Assembly: GCA_016930475.1 (NCBI GenBank)
Contig: JAFGGR010000013.1
Span: 1-5,943 of the forward strand
Origin: Clostridiales bacterium
GTDB taxonomy: Bacteria; Bacillota; Clostridia; Saccharofermentanales; Saccharofermentanaceae
Direction of reading: 5' to 3'
Length of the DNA: 5,943 bases
In this document: piece after piece, positions 5,579 to 5,943 of the stretch
Layout of the letters: each line of letters starts with the position of its first letter
How positions within the stretch are numbered: the first letter of the stretch is position 1
Program-made: the position numbers and the translations under genes
The notes under the pieces: model-generated
The model's database searches: none
What the model was told of the DNA's origin: nothing
The model's input: the letters and a program-made list of their open reading frames with translations, nothing else

Positions 5579-5943
5579 ATGAAGAAGTACAGAATTACGG
5601 TAGACGGAAAATCCTATGAAGTCGATGTCGAGGAGATGGGTCAAGGGGTCGCTGTACCTCTGAGCACGGTTGCGGCACAACCGACGGCCGCTCCCGCACC
5701 GGTTGCACCCGCGGCACCTGCCGCACCCGCCGCGGAGCCGCCGAAGGCCGCCGTCGCGTCGGCCGCTTCCGTTCAGGGAGAGAAACTCCCGGCTCCGATG
5801 CCCGGAACGATCCTGTCGGTCTCGGTTTCGACCGGACAGTCGGTCAAAAAGGGAGAGGTGCTCTTGGTACTGGAAGCGATGAAGATGGAGAATGAAATTG
5901 TGGCGCATAAGGACGGCGTGATCAACGGCGTTTTTGTTCAGAA
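5579..5943 (+). CDS. Biotin carrier subunit of a decarboxylase/carboxylase (3' end outside window)
   Basis: 121 codons are visible, starting at an ATG with GGAGG (5566-5570) 8 nt upstream. The layout is that of the biotin-carrier (gamma/MmdC-type) subunit of sodium-pumping decarboxylases and related acyl-CoA carboxylases. An N-terminal strand segment, MKKYRITVDGKSYEVDVEE, is followed by a flexible linker rich in alanine and proline (about 32-64) and then a biotinyl domain from residue 69. That domain has PMPGTI (73-78) and EAMKMENEI (99-107), with K102 the expected biotinylated lysine. The window ends at about residue 121, only some ten residues short of a normal domain end. The carrier would shuttle CO2 as carboxybiotin between the preceding carboxyltransferase and a partner not seen here, either a membrane beta subunit or a biotin carboxylase. 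A lipoyl domain is unlikely because AMKM is the biotin signature. Confidence 0.95.
   Translation, partial: MKKYRITVDGKSYEVDVEEMGQGVAVPLSTVAAQPTAAPAPVAPAAPAAPAAEPPKAAVASAASVQGEKLPAPMPGTILSVSVSTGQSVKKGEVLLVLEAMKMENEIVAHKDGVINGVFVQ

Noticed and set aside
5670..5770. GC-rich repeat-like stretch
   Set aside because: It encodes the Ala/Pro-rich flexible linker normal for biotin-carrier proteins, not a separate repeat element.
5114..5908. Long open frame on the minus strand across the carboxyltransferase-carrier junction
   Set aside because: It runs antisense through two recognised genes and the intergenic gap. Its arginine- and glycine-rich composition comes from the complement of the Ala/Pro linker.

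Overview
The window looks like chromosome from an anaerobic Firmicute of the class Clostridia. By eye its base composition is slightly above half G+C, which would fit groups such as Oscillospiraceae or Christensenellales, but this placement is inference. The grounds are the purine-rich Shine-Dalgarno sequences (GGAGG, AAAGGAG), the gene order (M50 protease, trpS, scpA, scpB), a type-2 isoleucyl-tRNA synthetase, and a carboxyltransferase plus biotin-carrier pair of the kind found in sodium-pumping decarboxylases of gut anaerobes. All genes are on the + strand with gaps of 56 nt or less, so the window is essentially one dense, co-directional gene run.

From left to right: positions 1-700 are the 3' end of ileS. 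Its stop overlaps the start of a five- to six-helix site-2 (M50) metalloprotease (697-1446) by ATGA. After 47 nt comes trpS (1494-2483), which carries a four-cysteine motif matching the known iron-sulfur-cluster TrpRS. After 37 nt come scpA (2521-3342) and scpB (3339-4007), again coupled by ATGA; they encode the kleisin and winged-helix partners of SMC condensin. A 56-nt gap with a bulged hairpin leads to a carboxyltransferase gene (4064-5554). Then, 24 nt on, follows a biotin-carrier gene (5579 to the window end) whose biotinylated lysine lies in an AMKM motif but whose last residues are cut off.

Functionally the window has two halves. The left half is housekeeping: translation (ileS, trpS), membrane proteolysis and chromosome segregation. 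The right half is the start of a biotin-dependent carboxyl-transfer system. In that system the carboxyltransferase would move CO2 between an acyl-CoA and the biotin of the small carrier; a membrane decarboxylase (beta) subunit would be expected just beyond the right edge if this is a Na+ pump.

I see no mobile element, CRISPR array, tRNA or rRNA. The points most worth a second look are the Fe-S motif in TrpRS, the altered substrate-pocket motifs in the carboxyltransferase, the missing small membrane anchor between carboxyltransferase and carrier, and a candidate extended -10 promoter inside scpA. I did not find a wholly new multi-gene system.
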